Below, piece by piece: positions 37,299 to 46,391 of a stretch of DNA of 64,000 bases (positions within the stretch are counted from its first letter, which is position 1; every line of letters begins with the position of its first letter). The notes beneath the pieces are model-generated. The model made no database searches. It was not told the DNA's origin and saw only the letters and a list, made by a program, of their open reading frames with translations. Both the position numbers and the translations under genes were made by a program. The DNA is from Thermomicrobium sp. CFH 73360. GTDB lineage: Bacteria; Chloroflexota; Chloroflexia; Thermomicrobiales; Thermomicrobiaceae. Where the stretch lies: positions 711,659 to 775,658 of the forward strand of contig NZ_JAMSLS010000001.1 in NCBI RefSeq assembly GCF_023806465.1. Reading direction: 5' to 3'.

Positions 37299-38717
37299 TC
37301 AGGGAGAACCACAGCAGGATCCGGGTCGGGACACGCGGGAACTCGTCGAAGGAGCTCCTTCTCTCCTGCTGTGTTCCAGCGCAAGAGGGAGAGCATCCGC
37401 GTTACGCACCGGTTCCAATCCAGGCGACATCGTTCCGGTGTGTTGATTCGCTTCTCCAGACTCGCAGCATGCCGCGACATCTGCACCGTTGCAGACGCCG
37501 GTCGCCGGGAGTTCAAGTTGGACGCGATGCGCAGCCTCCCAATCGCCAGCCAGCGCTGCGACCACCGAACGGACCTGCTCGTAACCCGTCCGAAGCAAAA
37601 ACGTTGGCGCGCGCCCATAGCTTTTCAGGCCTACAAGAAAGAAACCCGGTTCTTGAGGGTGCGCAAGCTCCCGGACTCCGTGTGGAGGGACAGTCCCACA
37701 ACTATGAACGTTCGGATCGATCAGGGGCGCGAGGGCTACCGGCGCCTCAACGGCCGGATCGAGCGCCAGCCGAAGCTCACGGAGCGGCGTGAGGTCCGGC
37801 CGATACCCGGTTGCACAGACAATCCGATCAACTGGGGGTAGGACCCGCTCGCCGCTATGGATCACGATACCCTGCGAGCTCCGTTCGACTCGATCCACAA
37901 GAACTCCGGTGTGCAGGGTCACAAGGCCTTGACCCACAGCCTCCGCGACACGGAGACCAAGCCGGCCACGCTCGGGAAGTTCATCGCTCGGACTGCCGAG
38001 TCGCCCCGTGAGCGAGCGACGCCGAATCGCCCAATGGATCCGGGTATCAGGCTCCTGCGCTGCCAACTCGACGAGGTCAAGAAGGACACCAAAAGCGGAA
38101 TGCCCAGCCCCAACCACGAGCGTCCGCCTTCCGGCGTATGCTGCCCGGTCGCGGCCGAGCACATCTGGCATGCTGTAGGCAATACAATCGGCCAGAACCG
38201 CTTCGCCGAGTGCAGGAAGACCACACGCACCCAGCGGATTCGGAACAGCGCCAGAGGCATCAATCACTGCGCGGGCGAGGATTTCCTCCTCACCGTTCGG
38301 TGTCGCCACGCGGACCACGAATGGACGCCCGCCCCGATCATACCCCGCCAGCTTCTCGCGGCCGAGTCGGGCGACAGCGATGACACGATGCCCCACACGG
38401 AGGAAGGGATGGATTGCTGGGTGGACAGCGAGTGGTTCGAGCCAGCGTGCGACGAGCTCGCCGCCGGTCGGGTAAGCCTCCGAGGCAGGGGTATGCCAGC
38501 CGTTGGCAGCGAGCAGTTGTGCCGCAAGCGGATCCAGGTTGAAGCGCCAGGGAGAAAACATCCGGACATGCGCCCAGCGCCAGATCGCCGTCCCGACGGT
38601 GGGACCAGCCTCCAGTACCAAGAACGGCAGGCCCCGCTGGGACAAATGGGCAGCCGCGACAAGCCCGATCGGCCCGGCACCGATCACAACGACAGGAAGA
38701 TCCCGCACTGACGACAT
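37299..38717 (-). CDS. FAD/NAD(P)-dependent oxidoreductase with Cys-rich tail, ArsR-linked
   Basis: 472 residues from ATG 38717 (AGGAGCACAGGA upstream). FAD-binding GAGPIGLVAAAHLSQRG is near the N-terminus and an NADP-type GAGHSAFGVLLDLVELA site lies mid-protein, with the CATGYRPDLTPL motif in between domains, as in flavin monooxygenases and thioredoxin-reductase relatives. The C-terminal ~70 residues hold cysteines in GVCNGADVAACCESG and end GSCCGSP. It lies 147 bases downstream of an ArsR gene on the same strand, so an arsenic-linked monooxygenase such as ArsO is the best guess. Function is inference. Confidence 0.82.
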   Translation of the reverse strand: MSSVRDLPVVVIGAGPIGLVAAAHLSQRGLPFLVLEAGPTVGTAIWRWAHVRMFSPWRFNLDPLAAQLLAANGWHTPASEAYPTGGELVARWLEPLAVHPAIHPFLRVGHRVIAVARLGREKLAGYDRGGRPFVVRVATPNGEEEILARAVIDASGAVPNPLGACGLPALGEAVLADCIAYSMPDVLGRDRAAYAGRRTLVVGAGHSAFGVLLDLVELAAQEPDTRIHWAIRRRSLTGRLGSPSDELPERGRLGLRVAEAVGQGLVTLHTGVLVDRVERSSQGIVIHSGERVLPPVDRIVCATGYRPDLTPLRELRLALDPAVEAPVALAPLIDPNVHSCGTVPPHGVRELAHPQEPGFFLVGLKSYGRAPTFLLRTGYEQVRSVVAALAGDWEAAHRVQLELPATGVCNGADVAACCESGEANQHTGTMSPGLEPVRNADALPLALEHSRREGAPSTSSRVSRPGSCCGSP

Positions 38718-38864
38718 TCCTGTGCTCCTGTCATGTTTCTTCCGCGTACCATCCACTCAGCGCCGCTCCGCTCAACGAACCACACTCCAATGCAGACCGC
38801 CCTATATCGATGACTATCGATTCAGGCGCGACACCATATCTCCCTCATGCACCCGGCTCCACGC

Positions 38865-39206
38865 TCAAGTCGCGACCTGTTCAGTCAGAACCTGCTCGAG
38901 TGCTGCCAATGCGGCACGCGCAAGCGGCGTAACTTGGTAGTAGGCCCAGGTACCACGGCGCTCGACCGTGACAAGATGAGCCTGGCGCAGGATGCGCAGA
39001 TGGTGCGAAACGGTGGGCTGACCGACCGGCACGCGCTCCACGAGGTGACAGACACAAAGCGGTTCCTTCTGCTGAGCAAGCAGTGCCAGTAACGTCAAGC
39101 GCGTCTCGTCAGCAAGTGCCCGAGCGAGTGCGGCGAGCCGGCGCGTTCGTCCCGTGTCCAAGGAGGGCATTTCGCAGTTGCTCGAGCAACAGGATCGCTG
39201 TGCCAC
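38865..39206 (-). CDS. arsR: ArsR/SmtB family arsenic-type repressor
   Basis: Winged-helix repressor of 113 residues. The metalloid motif EPLCVCHLVE (Cys51, Cys53) lies in the sensing helix and the recognition helix is GQPTVSHHLRILRQAHLV. The CVC motif is that of As(III)/Sb(III) sensors. Three more cysteines sit at the N-terminus (SCCSSNC). The start is GTG 39206 with AAGGAGG 5 bases upstream. It should repress itself and probably the flavoprotein downstream. Confidence 0.93.
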   Translation of the reverse strand: MAQRSCCSSNCEMPSLDTGRTRRLAALARALADETRLTLLALLAQQKEPLCVCHLVERVPVGQPTVSHHLRILRQAHLVTVERRGTWAYYQVTPLARAALAALEQVLTEQVAT

Positions 39207-39224
39207 CTTGTCCTCCTTGGAGCC

Positions 39225-39253
39225 ACCATACCATCTTCATCGACGATCGTCAA
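39225..39253 (-). promoter_or_regulatory. arsR promoter with overlapping palindromic operator
   Basis: On the minus strand TTGACG (39253-39248), a 17-base spacer and TATGGT (39230-39225). The -35 box and first spacer bases form the perfect palindrome GACGATCGTC (39242-39251), with flanks that extend it imperfectly. An ArsR dimer bound here would block RNA polymerase. The transcript would begin only a few bases before the ribosome site. Confidence 0.65.
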
Positions 39254-39332
39254 TGCATTTCCTGCTGAGCAGTGCTGGTGTCTTGCATCAGCACTAGAAG
39301 GCGGCTCGAGCAAGCGCTAAGGAGGCACACAA

Positions 39333-39437
39333 ATGACGAGGAAGGACGCCGCTCTCCTACCGAGTGAGCATCTCAGTCCACAACGCGAACGAACAGAAAT
39401 GACGAGGGAGGATGCCACTCTCCCACGGAACTTCTGA
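39333..39437 (+). CDS. 34-residue small ORF with an in-frame internal duplication
   Basis: AAGGAGG at 39319-39325 sits 7 bases before ATG 39333, an ideal ribosome site. The frame reads MTRKDAALLPSEHLSPQRER then TEMTREDATLPRNF and TGA. The first 29 bases recur 66 bases later in the same frame with about six changes, so the peptide is a tandem of a 22-codon unit. It may be a leader peptide for the amidohydrolase, whose gene begins 223 bases downstream, or an independent small protein. No family recognised. Confidence 0.45.
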   Translation: MTRKDAALLPSEHLSPQRERTEMTREDATLPRNF

Positions 39438-39660
39438 AGCTCGATTGTCTCCCGAAAACGCACTTACAGCGATTGTGTTCGAACTCTGGACGCCAGCGAC
39501 ACCTGCAGGTCGATCCAACTCTCGCTCTCAGAAGAGCCACAGCGCACTGCTCAACAGGCGCCGCAGCAATCTCTCTGTCACCTCTTGCAAGAGTTGAGAT
39601 TTCCCGTTATCTTGCCGAGGCGGAACCGACAGGAGGCCTCTCCCGAGAAGGAGAACGGCA

Positions 39661-41256
39661 ATGGATGCCTATGCGGTCGTGAACGGCACGATCTTGACGA
39701 TGGATCCGACAAAACCAGAAGTTGAGGCATTTGGGGTCATCGGCGAGCGCATTGTCGCTGTTGGCTCAATGGCCGAGGTGGAAGCAGCCCTGCCCCGTGG
39801 CGCCCGACGACTTGATCTCGCCGGGGCTACTTGCCTTCCCGGATTCAATGAAGCACACAATCACATGATCAACTTTGGCCTGGTTCTGGGGCAAGTCAAC
39901 TGTCGTCACCCCCATGTCCGCTCCATCACTGACATCGTGGCCCGCTTTGCCGAGCGAGCAAGCCAGACACCGCCAGGGAGTTGGATCCGTGGCCGTGGGT
40001 ATGACGATAACGTGCTTGCCGAGCATCGTCATCCCACCCGTTGGGACCTTGACCAGGTGAGCACGCGTCATCCGCTCGTCCTTGTCCATAGCTCCGGTCA
40101 TATGCTCGTCGCAAATTCTCTCGCGCTTCAGCTCGCTGGCGTCACCCGGGAGACGCCCGACCCTTCTGGTGGGCACATTGTGCGAGACGAGTCAGGCGAG
40201 CCGACTGGGTTGCTCCAGGAAAACGCCATGGAACTGGTCGAACGGGTAATCCCAGCTCCAACACTTGAGGAGATGATTGAAGCACTTCGTCGCTGCAACG
40301 ATGCATATATTGCGGCTGGTATTACCTCAAGCCAGGACGCTGGCTCGGACCATCCACTGCAAGTCGAGGCCTACCAGCGAGCAGTCGAGCGCGGTGTGTT
40401 GAAGCTGCGCACGTCGATGATGATTCGTCATCAACTTCTCCCCCATCTGCTTGGGCTGGGAGTCAAGCAGGGATTTGGCGACAATCGACTCCGCCTCGGC
40501 CCAGTGAAGCTCTTTGCCGACGGTAGCCTCATTGGACGCACCGCAGCAGTGAGCCGTCCCTTCCTCGACGATCCACGACCAGACAACTACGGGATGACGA
40601 TCTGGACCCAAGAAGAACTGGACGAGTTGGTCTGGCAAGCCCATAGTGCTGGCTTCCAAGTGGCAACACACGCGATTGGTGATCGAGCGATCGAGATGGT
40701 GCTGGATGCCTACGAGCGTGCACTCACTCGGCTCCCGCGAGCAGACCATCGTCATCGTATTGAACACTGCGGAGTATTACGCCCCGACCTGATTGAGCGC
40801 ATTGCCCGACTCGGGGTGCTCGTCGTCAGCCAGCCAATCTTCATCGCTGAATACGGTGATGGCTTTATCCGCCACCTTGGTCTGGAGCGAATTCAACTCA
40901 CGTATCCATTCCGAAGCCTTCTCGATGCCGGCATCCGGCTCATTTTCTCAACGGACTGCCCGGTCTCGTCTTACGAACCGCTCCGCTGTATCCAAGCTGC
41001 CGTCTTGGAGCGCACGGCGAGCGGCCGCTCCTATGCGCTGGAGGAGGCGATTCAGGTTGAAGAAGCCCTACCGCTCTACACCGTGAATGGGGCATTCGCC
41101 ACCTTCGAGGAACGATACAAGGGGATGCTCCGCCCCGGCATGCTGGCCGATTTTGGCGTCTTGGAGCATGATCCGCGTCGCGTCAATCCGGAGGAACTCA
41201 CGCAGATCCGAGTGCTGCGCACAGTCATTGGCGGCCAGACGGTTTATGAGGCGTAG
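39661..41256 (+). CDS. YtcJ-like amidohydrolase (amidohydrolase family 3)
   Basis: Metal-dependent hydrolase of 531 residues. Marks are VVNGTILTMDPTKPEVEAFGVIG at the N-terminus, LPGFNEAHNHMINFG (HxH metal ligands), ASHAIGDRAIEM-type segment here read as ATHAIGDRAIEMVLDAYERAL, HRIEHCGVLRPDLIERIA, IFSTDCPVSSYEPLRCIQAAV (Asp ligand), and VEEALPLYTVNGAFATFEE. Relatives act on N-substituted formamides or unknown amides. AGGAG lies about 9 bases before ATG. A 34-residue ORF precedes it. Substrate unknown. Confidence 0.92.
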   Translation: MDAYAVVNGTILTMDPTKPEVEAFGVIGERIVAVGSMAEVEAALPRGARRLDLAGATCLPGFNEAHNHMINFGLVLGQVNCRHPHVRSITDIVARFAERASQTPPGSWIRGRGYDDNVLAEHRHPTRWDLDQVSTRHPLVLVHSSGHMLVANSLALQLAGVTRETPDPSGGHIVRDESGEPTGLLQENAMELVERVIPAPTLEEMIEALRRCNDAYIAAGITSSQDAGSDHPLQVEAYQRAVERGVLKLRTSMMIRHQLLPHLLGLGVKQGFGDNRLRLGPVKLFADGSLIGRTAAVSRPFLDDPRPDNYGMTIWTQEELDELVWQAHSAGFQVATHAIGDRAIEMVLDAYERALTRLPRADHRHRIEHCGVLRPDLIERIARLGVLVVSQPIFIAEYGDGFIRHLGLERIQLTYPFRSLLDAGIRLIFSTDCPVSSYEPLRCIQAAVLERTASGRSYALEEAIQVEEALPLYTVNGAFATFEERYKGMLRPGMLADFGVLEHDPRRVNPEELTQIRVLRTVIGGQTVYEA

Positions 41257-41613
41257 GTGCGGCGAGGCCATACGGGTGATGCTACGGAGCGCCCCGCAGA
41301 CGCCGTCCAGAGACTGACCATCCCTCCTCTGATGACTGGCTTCAGTTCGCCGGCTGGAAGATCTGTGGGTTCCAACACACCAGCCCTGCACAGAGAACCG
41401 GCGCAGGGGATTGTTAGAGACGAGCACGCCCATGCATGCCGAAACAGGCCTGGTAGCAGGCTGGATGTGGGAAGGTTCTCGGAAAGAACCCTCCGGCCGA
41501 ATAAACGGCTCCAAGGCAAGCCAGCGTCGGCGACTGTGCTTCTGTATCCCCTGCTCTCCCGCCGGTGCGCAATATTTCCTTTCTGGCTCCTGGTAAGACA
41601 CCAGGAGCGTTCG
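41257..41613. other. intergenic stretch between convergent genes
   Basis: About 357 bases between the stops of the amidohydrolase and the M28 peptidase. It holds one hairpin near its right end (41586-41608) and no coding frame of quality. Confidence 0.5.
41586..41608 (-). terminator. hairpin, likely bidirectional terminator
   Basis: Perfect 9-bp stem GCTCCTGGT with ACCAGGAGC and a 5-nt loop, 5 bases beyond the M28 stop. T-runs are poor on both strands, so efficiency is uncertain. Confidence 0.5.
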
Positions 41614-43020
41614 TCAGATCACGTTCCCTTCGCTTGCTCGGACACGCTCAAGCAACCCCGCCTCCACTAATTGCTGCCGCACCTCCTCAGGCGTGCGCTG
41701 CCGTCCCGGGAACGCCTCATCCTCACTCAGGCGGATGACGAAGCGCGCAGCGAGCGCCGCTGCGAGTTGGATACTGCGCAGCGTGACCTTGTCGAGCGTG
41801 TCCGCCTCGGTATGTCCCCAGCCACGCCCAACCATGCCACTCGTCGCATCGCGGCTGCTCAGTGTCGCGTTGGGGATACCGCGGAGGGCAAACGGGAAGT
41901 GATCGGAGTGTGCGTTGAGCTCGTCTCGGATCGTGAAGTCGTAGGGAAGCTCTCGGCTAATTGCCTGGAAGTAGGGGACGAGTTCCGGTAAACCAGAGAG
42001 GACAAGTTGTTCCTGCCCGCCGCTGCCGCGTCCCGCGCCGTCGAGGTTGAGGACGAATCGAATGCGCTCGTCATGTGCGGCCGCGCGCGCAGCGTGGTAA
42101 TAGGCCCCAAGGAGCCCGAGTTCCTCGGCGCCGAAACAGATGACGCGGACGGTCCGCGCAAGCTGCCCTCGCAAGCGGCTGAGGGCCCGGCCGACCTCCA
42201 GCCCAACCACCGTCCCGGCACCATCGTCGCTCGCACCTTGGGCGATGTCGTGGCCGTCATAATGCCCACCAACAAGCACGAGCTCCTCAGGATGAGTCCG
42301 ACCGGGAAGCTCACCGATGACGTTCGCCGAACGTGCCTCGCGCGTTCGGTTCTCGGTCGCAATGCGGACGCGTAGTGCTCCGCGCTTAGCAAGTCGGCGA
42401 AGAAACATCCCGGTCTCATAGCTCAGCCCGAGACCAGGTATGGGCGCTTCACGGTCCAAAGCACTCGTCCCGTTCGGATTCCGGCCGGTAAGCGAGCCCG
42501 TGATATGCAGTTGCCCTGGATTCTGATTGACAAAAAGCACAGCAACGGCACCGCGTTGCACGGCCCAGTTGTACTTGTCGGTCCGGTGGCTCTTGCGCTC
42601 GCCAGGGCGGTTCGTTTCGGCATCGGTCAGGACGATCTTGCCCGGAATCTCGCTCGCGAGCCGGTCGAAGTCCGGCAGTTCCCCCTCTCCCACGTCGACC
42701 ACTTCAGCCTCGAGATGTGCACTGGGACAATAGGGCATTGCAAGGGATGGGAGCTCCCGCTCCAAGGGCTCGATCACCCAGAGCTGGCAGGGTCCCCGTT
42801 CCCAAGTCACCATCGGAAACTCCTCGAGTCGGACGTTCTCGAGTCCATACGCACGGAGGCGTTCGGCCAGGAATTCGGCTGCTTGCCACTCCTGCTCCGA
42901 GCCCGCGAAGCGATGGCCAAGGTCGTCACAGAGGTAGACGAGATTGCGCCAGGCTTCATCCGACGTCCAAATCTCACCCAGCACAACGCGATCAAGTTCT
43001 CGCAAACGCTCTCGCTCCAT
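41614..43020 (-). CDS. M28 family zinc aminopeptidase with PA domain
   Basis: 468 residues. Zinc ligands of the M28 fold are visible: GGHYDGHDIAQGASDDGAG (His, Asp), CFGAEELGLLGA (catalytic and metal Glu), LNLDGAGRG (Asp) and HSDHFPFALRGIPN (His). A PA-like insert occupies about residues 105-220. No signal peptide is seen (start MERERLRELDRVV), so it is probably cytosolic, unlike many M28 enzymes. It follows the PfkB kinase gene after 11 bases on the same strand. Confidence 0.92.
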   Translation of the reverse strand: MERERLRELDRVVLGEIWTSDEAWRNLVYLCDDLGHRFAGSEQEWQAAEFLAERLRAYGLENVRLEEFPMVTWERGPCQLWVIEPLERELPSLAMPYCPSAHLEAEVVDVGEGELPDFDRLASEIPGKIVLTDAETNRPGERKSHRTDKYNWAVQRGAVAVLFVNQNPGQLHITGSLTGRNPNGTSALDREAPIPGLGLSYETGMFLRRLAKRGALRVRIATENRTREARSANVIGELPGRTHPEELVLVGGHYDGHDIAQGASDDGAGTVVGLEVGRALSRLRGQLARTVRVICFGAEELGLLGAYYHAARAAAHDERIRFVLNLDGAGRGSGGQEQLVLSGLPELVPYFQAISRELPYDFTIRDELNAHSDHFPFALRGIPNATLSSRDATSGMVGRGWGHTEADTLDKVTLRSIQLAAALAARFVIRLSEDEAFPGRQRTPEEVRQQLVEAGLLERVRASEGNVI

Positions 43021-43031
43021 TGTCCTTCCCT

Positions 43032-44027
43032 TCAGGTCTCGCCCACAACTTGCTTTCCATTAGCCAATGCTGCATGACTTGCCTCACGGAAGAAGCGCAT
43101 CACGCGGGAACGCGTCGGTAAGGCGGGAATTGCACCACGACGGGTACAGACGAGTGCACCGACGGCATTGGCCAGCCGCAATGCCCGCTCGATCGCCTCT
43201 CGTGACCAATCTCCTTTCTGCTCGAGCAAGCCCACGAGGAGACCGGCGACAAAGCCGTCACCGGCACCGGTCGTATCGACCACCCGCACCGAGAATCCGG
43301 GTATGGTCCCTTGTCCCTCCGGCAGAACATACGTACACCCAGCTGCTCCCCGCGTCACCACCACGATGCGGAGACGCTTGTGCCACAGCTGACGCACTGC
43401 GGCCAATTCGGTTGATCCAGTCAGAAAGACAAGCTCCTCTTCACTCAGCTTGACGAGATCCGCTTCGCGCCAGCCAAGCAGCATCCCTTCACGCGCTGCT
43501 TCTGCCGAGGGCCACAGCGCGAGGCGCAGGTTGGGATCATAAGAGATGAGTGCACCGTGCGCACGAGCCTCGGCCAGCGCGGTCAGCGTCGCCGAGCGAA
43601 CCGGCTCACCAATGAGTGAGATGGAGCCGAAGTGGAAGATGCGAGTTGCACGGACCACCTCGCGATCGACGTCCTCGGGGCCCCAGAGCATGTCAGCGCT
43701 GGGATGGCGATAAAAGAGAAAGTCGCGTTCACCGTCAGCCCGTAGACTGACAAACGCGAGTGCCGTACGGGCAGCAGCGGTGAACCGCAGACCGCGCACA
43801 TCGATACCGGCACGTCGAAGTGTTTCCGCTAAGTAGTGGCCAAAGTCATCGTCACCCACCTGACCAAGGAATGCTGCCCGGTGACCGAGTCGAGCAACTC
43901 CGACCGCAACATTAGCCGGCGCGCCGCCAGCAGCGCGGCGAAACGCTGGCGCGTCAGCCAAGCGCACACCTCGCCGGAGTGCAACGAAGTCGATCAGGAG
44001 TTCTCCGCAGCTCACGACATCAAACAT
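43032..44027 (-). CDS. PfkB family carbohydrate kinase (fructokinase-like)
   Basis: Ribokinase-fold sugar kinase of 331 residues from ATG 44027. The first signature is RRAAGGAPANVAVGVARLGH and the second DTTGAGDGFVAGLLVGLLE with the catalytic Asp. The start MFDVVSCGELLIDFVA is typical of bacterial fructokinases. It lies downstream of a GH13 glucosidase on the same strand (421 bases apart), which suggests use of sucrose or similar sugars, but that is inference. Confidence 0.9.
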   Translation of the reverse strand: MFDVVSCGELLIDFVALRRGVRLADAPAFRRAAGGAPANVAVGVARLGHRAAFLGQVGDDDFGHYLAETLRRAGIDVRGLRFTAAARTALAFVSLRADGERDFLFYRHPSADMLWGPEDVDREVVRATRIFHFGSISLIGEPVRSATLTALAEARAHGALISYDPNLRLALWPSAEAAREGMLLGWREADLVKLSEEELVFLTGSTELAAVRQLWHKRLRIVVVTRGAAGCTYVLPEGQGTIPGFSVRVVDTTGAGDGFVAGLLVGLLEQKGDWSREAIERALRLANAVGALVCTRRGAIPALPTRSRVMRFFREASHAALANGKQVVGET

Positions 44028-44448
44028 GTGACCTGACGACCTCCTTCGGTCATGGTCGCCAGCACGGCCGATCATGCGATCTTGGCCGAGAGACGTCAAG
44101 CCGTCTGGGAACGTCTGTCAGCCATGCTCAGGCACCGTTCGAGTCATCGAGCACGGGTAAAAACGGAGAACTCAGACCGCGCTTGTGAGGTTATCCTCTG
44201 CGTCCCCGCTCTCTGCCAGAGAACACGGTAGCGTGTCATTGACCGATCGATGGTCGGGTACACTCCTTATCTCTCCTCAGGCGCGTCCGAGGAGAGATGC
44301 AGATGCCGTGGTGACGACCATATCGATCGGGACAGGTGACTGGAGCGGTCAGGCAACCGCCAGCTCTTCGCGTTCGTGTACTGCATGGTGAACCGGGTTG
44401 ACAGGCGCTAGAGGCCGTACACTCGAGACATCTTCAATTGGAGAGCGG
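44028..44448. other. intergenic stretch with a hairpin
   Basis: About 420 bases between the GH13 stop and the PfkB start. It holds the hairpin at 44269-44298, the imperfect palindrome GACCGATCGATGGTC at about 44241-44255, and TTGACA at about 44399 on the plus strand without a matching -10. A LacI-type operator is possible but unproven. Confidence 0.4.
44269..44298 (-). terminator. hairpin downstream of the GH13 gene
   Basis: Perfect 10-bp stem ATCTCTCCTC with GAGGAGAGAT and a 10-nt loop, about 150 bases past the glucosidase stop. There is no T-run, so it may instead be a regulatory hairpin. Confidence 0.35.
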
Positions 44449-46053
44449 CTACTCTCGTAGCGCGACGATACAGCCTTCGTTTGGTCGGAGGACGAGACCG
44501 CTCTCGATGATCTCACCCGCACGATCGAGAGAGGTGGAGAGGAGCACCTGACCGCGCAGGGTAAAGCGGCTTGTCGTGAATGTCCGTTCGTGTCCACCGA
44601 AATTGAGCACAACGAGCAAACGTCGACCAGCAGCCTCGCGGAGAAAGGCGAGTAGGTCATCCGGAGCCGGGACGGGTCGATAGCGGCCAACGACGAGCAC
44701 CGGCTCGGCCCGTCGCAGGATCAAGAGCTCCCGGTACAGCGACAGCATGGAACGCGGGTCCTTACGCTGCACGGCAACGTTGCGCGTCGCGTAATCCGGG
44801 TTCAGAGGCAGCCAAGGCTCACCCGTGGTGAATCCGGCACCAGAGCTATCATCCCATGGCATCGGTGTTCGGCAGGAATCGCGACCCGCTCCGGGGCCAA
44901 TTGTCTGCTCAAGCGGATCACGACGCCGTTCAGGGGGGATAGGGACATCGGAAAGCCCCAGTTCATCGCCGTAGTAGATCGTCGGTGTCCCACGCAGGGT
45001 GAAGAGCAGCATGGCAGCAACACGTGCTTGCGCCTCGCCGACACGTGTTGCAACACGTGGCCGGTCATGATTACTCAGAACCCAGTTGGGCCAATCATCA
45101 GGGCTGAGGAGCGCCTCGTACGTATCGATCGCGGCGCCAACACGGCGAGCTTCCCAGGGCACGAGCAGCAGTGCAAAGTTGAACGGCAAATGGAGCTCGC
45201 GACGATGCGGGCAGCCGTAATACGTGACGAGTCGTCCGACGGGCAAGTAGATCTCGCCGATGAGGACACGCTCACCAAAGGCATTGGCGACTTGACGCAT
45301 GCGAAAAAGAATCTCGTGGATCTCGGGACGATCGCTCGTGTAAACCGGAAGGAGCTCACGATACGATGGCTGATCCGGCGTGTACTCTGGGTTCACCGGA
45401 TTGTCACGCAGCTCCTCGTCTTTGATCAGGAACCAGATAGCATCGAGGCGAAAACCATCAACTCCCCGTGTGAACCAAAAGCGAAGGACATCGAGCATCG
45501 CTGCTTGAACTTCCGGATTTCTCCAGTTCAAATCGGGTTGTTCCTTGAGAAAGGTGTGGAGATAGTACTGCCCAGTCGCGGCATCAAACTCCCATGCCGA
45601 GCCGCCAAAGATACTCCGCCAGTTGTTCGGCGGGCCACCATCGGGAGCAGGATCAGCCCAGATATACCAGCGACGACGCGGATGATCACGGCGACTGCGC
45701 GACTCAAGGAACCAGGGGTGCTGGTCGGAGGTATGGTTGGGAACGAAGTCGAGGATCACTTTGAGTCCCCGTGCATGGGCATCCGCGATTAGCCGCTCAA
45801 GATCCTCGAACGTCCCGAACGTTGGATCGACGTCGAGATAGTCGCTGATGTCGTAGCCAAAGTCAGCCATCGGCGAGCGGAAGATGGGAGAAAGCCAGAT
45901 GGCGTCAATGCCAAGCCAGGTCAGGTAGTCGAGCTTCCGGCGAATCCCCTCAAGGTCGCCGACGCCGTCACCGTTACTGTCCGCAAACGAGCGGGGGTAG
46001 ATGTGATAGATGACTGCACGCTGCCACCAGTGCCAGCGGCGCTCTTCCTCCAC
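44449..46053 (-). CDS. GH13 alpha-glucosidase (oligo-1,6-glucosidase-like)
   Basis: Retaining glycosidase of 534 residues. Conserved regions: DFVPNHTSDQHPWF, GVDGFRLDAIW (nucleophile Asp), VLIGEIYLPV (acid/base Glu), and WVLSNHDRPRVATR (transition-state Asp). The start WWQRAVIYHIYPRSFADSNGDGVGDLEGI is the classic signature of oligo-1,6-glucosidases and sucrose isomerase relatives. It lacks a signal peptide, so it acts on imported oligosaccharides. AGGAAGAG is close to the ATG. A small membrane protein gene lies 77 bases upstream. Confidence 0.95.
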   Translation of the reverse strand: MEEERRWHWWQRAVIYHIYPRSFADSNGDGVGDLEGIRRKLDYLTWLGIDAIWLSPIFRSPMADFGYDISDYLDVDPTFGTFEDLERLIADAHARGLKVILDFVPNHTSDQHPWFLESRSRRDHPRRRWYIWADPAPDGGPPNNWRSIFGGSAWEFDAATGQYYLHTFLKEQPDLNWRNPEVQAAMLDVLRFWFTRGVDGFRLDAIWFLIKDEELRDNPVNPEYTPDQPSYRELLPVYTSDRPEIHEILFRMRQVANAFGERVLIGEIYLPVGRLVTYYGCPHRRELHLPFNFALLLVPWEARRVGAAIDTYEALLSPDDWPNWVLSNHDRPRVATRVGEAQARVAAMLLFTLRGTPTIYYGDELGLSDVPIPPERRRDPLEQTIGPGAGRDSCRTPMPWDDSSGAGFTTGEPWLPLNPDYATRNVAVQRKDPRSMLSLYRELLILRRAEPVLVVGRYRPVPAPDDLLAFLREAAGRRLLVVLNFGGHERTFTTSRFTLRGQVLLSTSLDRAGEIIESGLVLRPNEGCIVALRE

Positions 46054-46130
46054 AGGAGCCCCCTCCCCAAACGACGAGCGCCGCGCGAGCCGTCACCCGG
46101 CGGCGCTCGCTGGATCGCGCTGCACCCCGC

Positions 46131-46391
46131 TCAGCGTCGGACCGCCTGGCGTGCCTTGACAAAGCGGGTCAAGAGGATACTCGTTCCCACGGCCACCAGG
46201 AACACGAGCGGGATATCGATTAAGAGGAATGCCCACGTCAAGGCCAGCTCACCATTGATCGCGCTCGCCAGCGTCCCGAAGATGACGTTCAACACCACCA
46301 ACGCGGCCGTCCGGAGTCGCACCGACGCAATCCGCCAGCAGATGAGCCCTACCACGACACCAGCAGTGATCGGCAGTATTTCTCCAATCAC
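46131..46391 (-). CDS. small membrane protein, three helices
   Basis: 86 residues from GTG 46391, preceded by AGGAAGGGG. Three hydrophobic segments are visible: ILPITAGVVVGLICWRIAS, ALVVLNVIFGTLASAI and WAFLLIDIPLVFLVAVGTSI, ending in the basic tail TRFVKARQAVRR. The frame is open upstream to 46730, but that part is not protein-like. No family recognised. It may be transcribed with the GH13 gene. Confidence 0.6.
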   Translation of the reverse strand: MIGEILPITAGVVVGLICWRIASVRLRTAALVVLNVIFGTLASAINGELALTWAFLLIDIPLVFLVAVGTSILLTRFVKARQAVRR

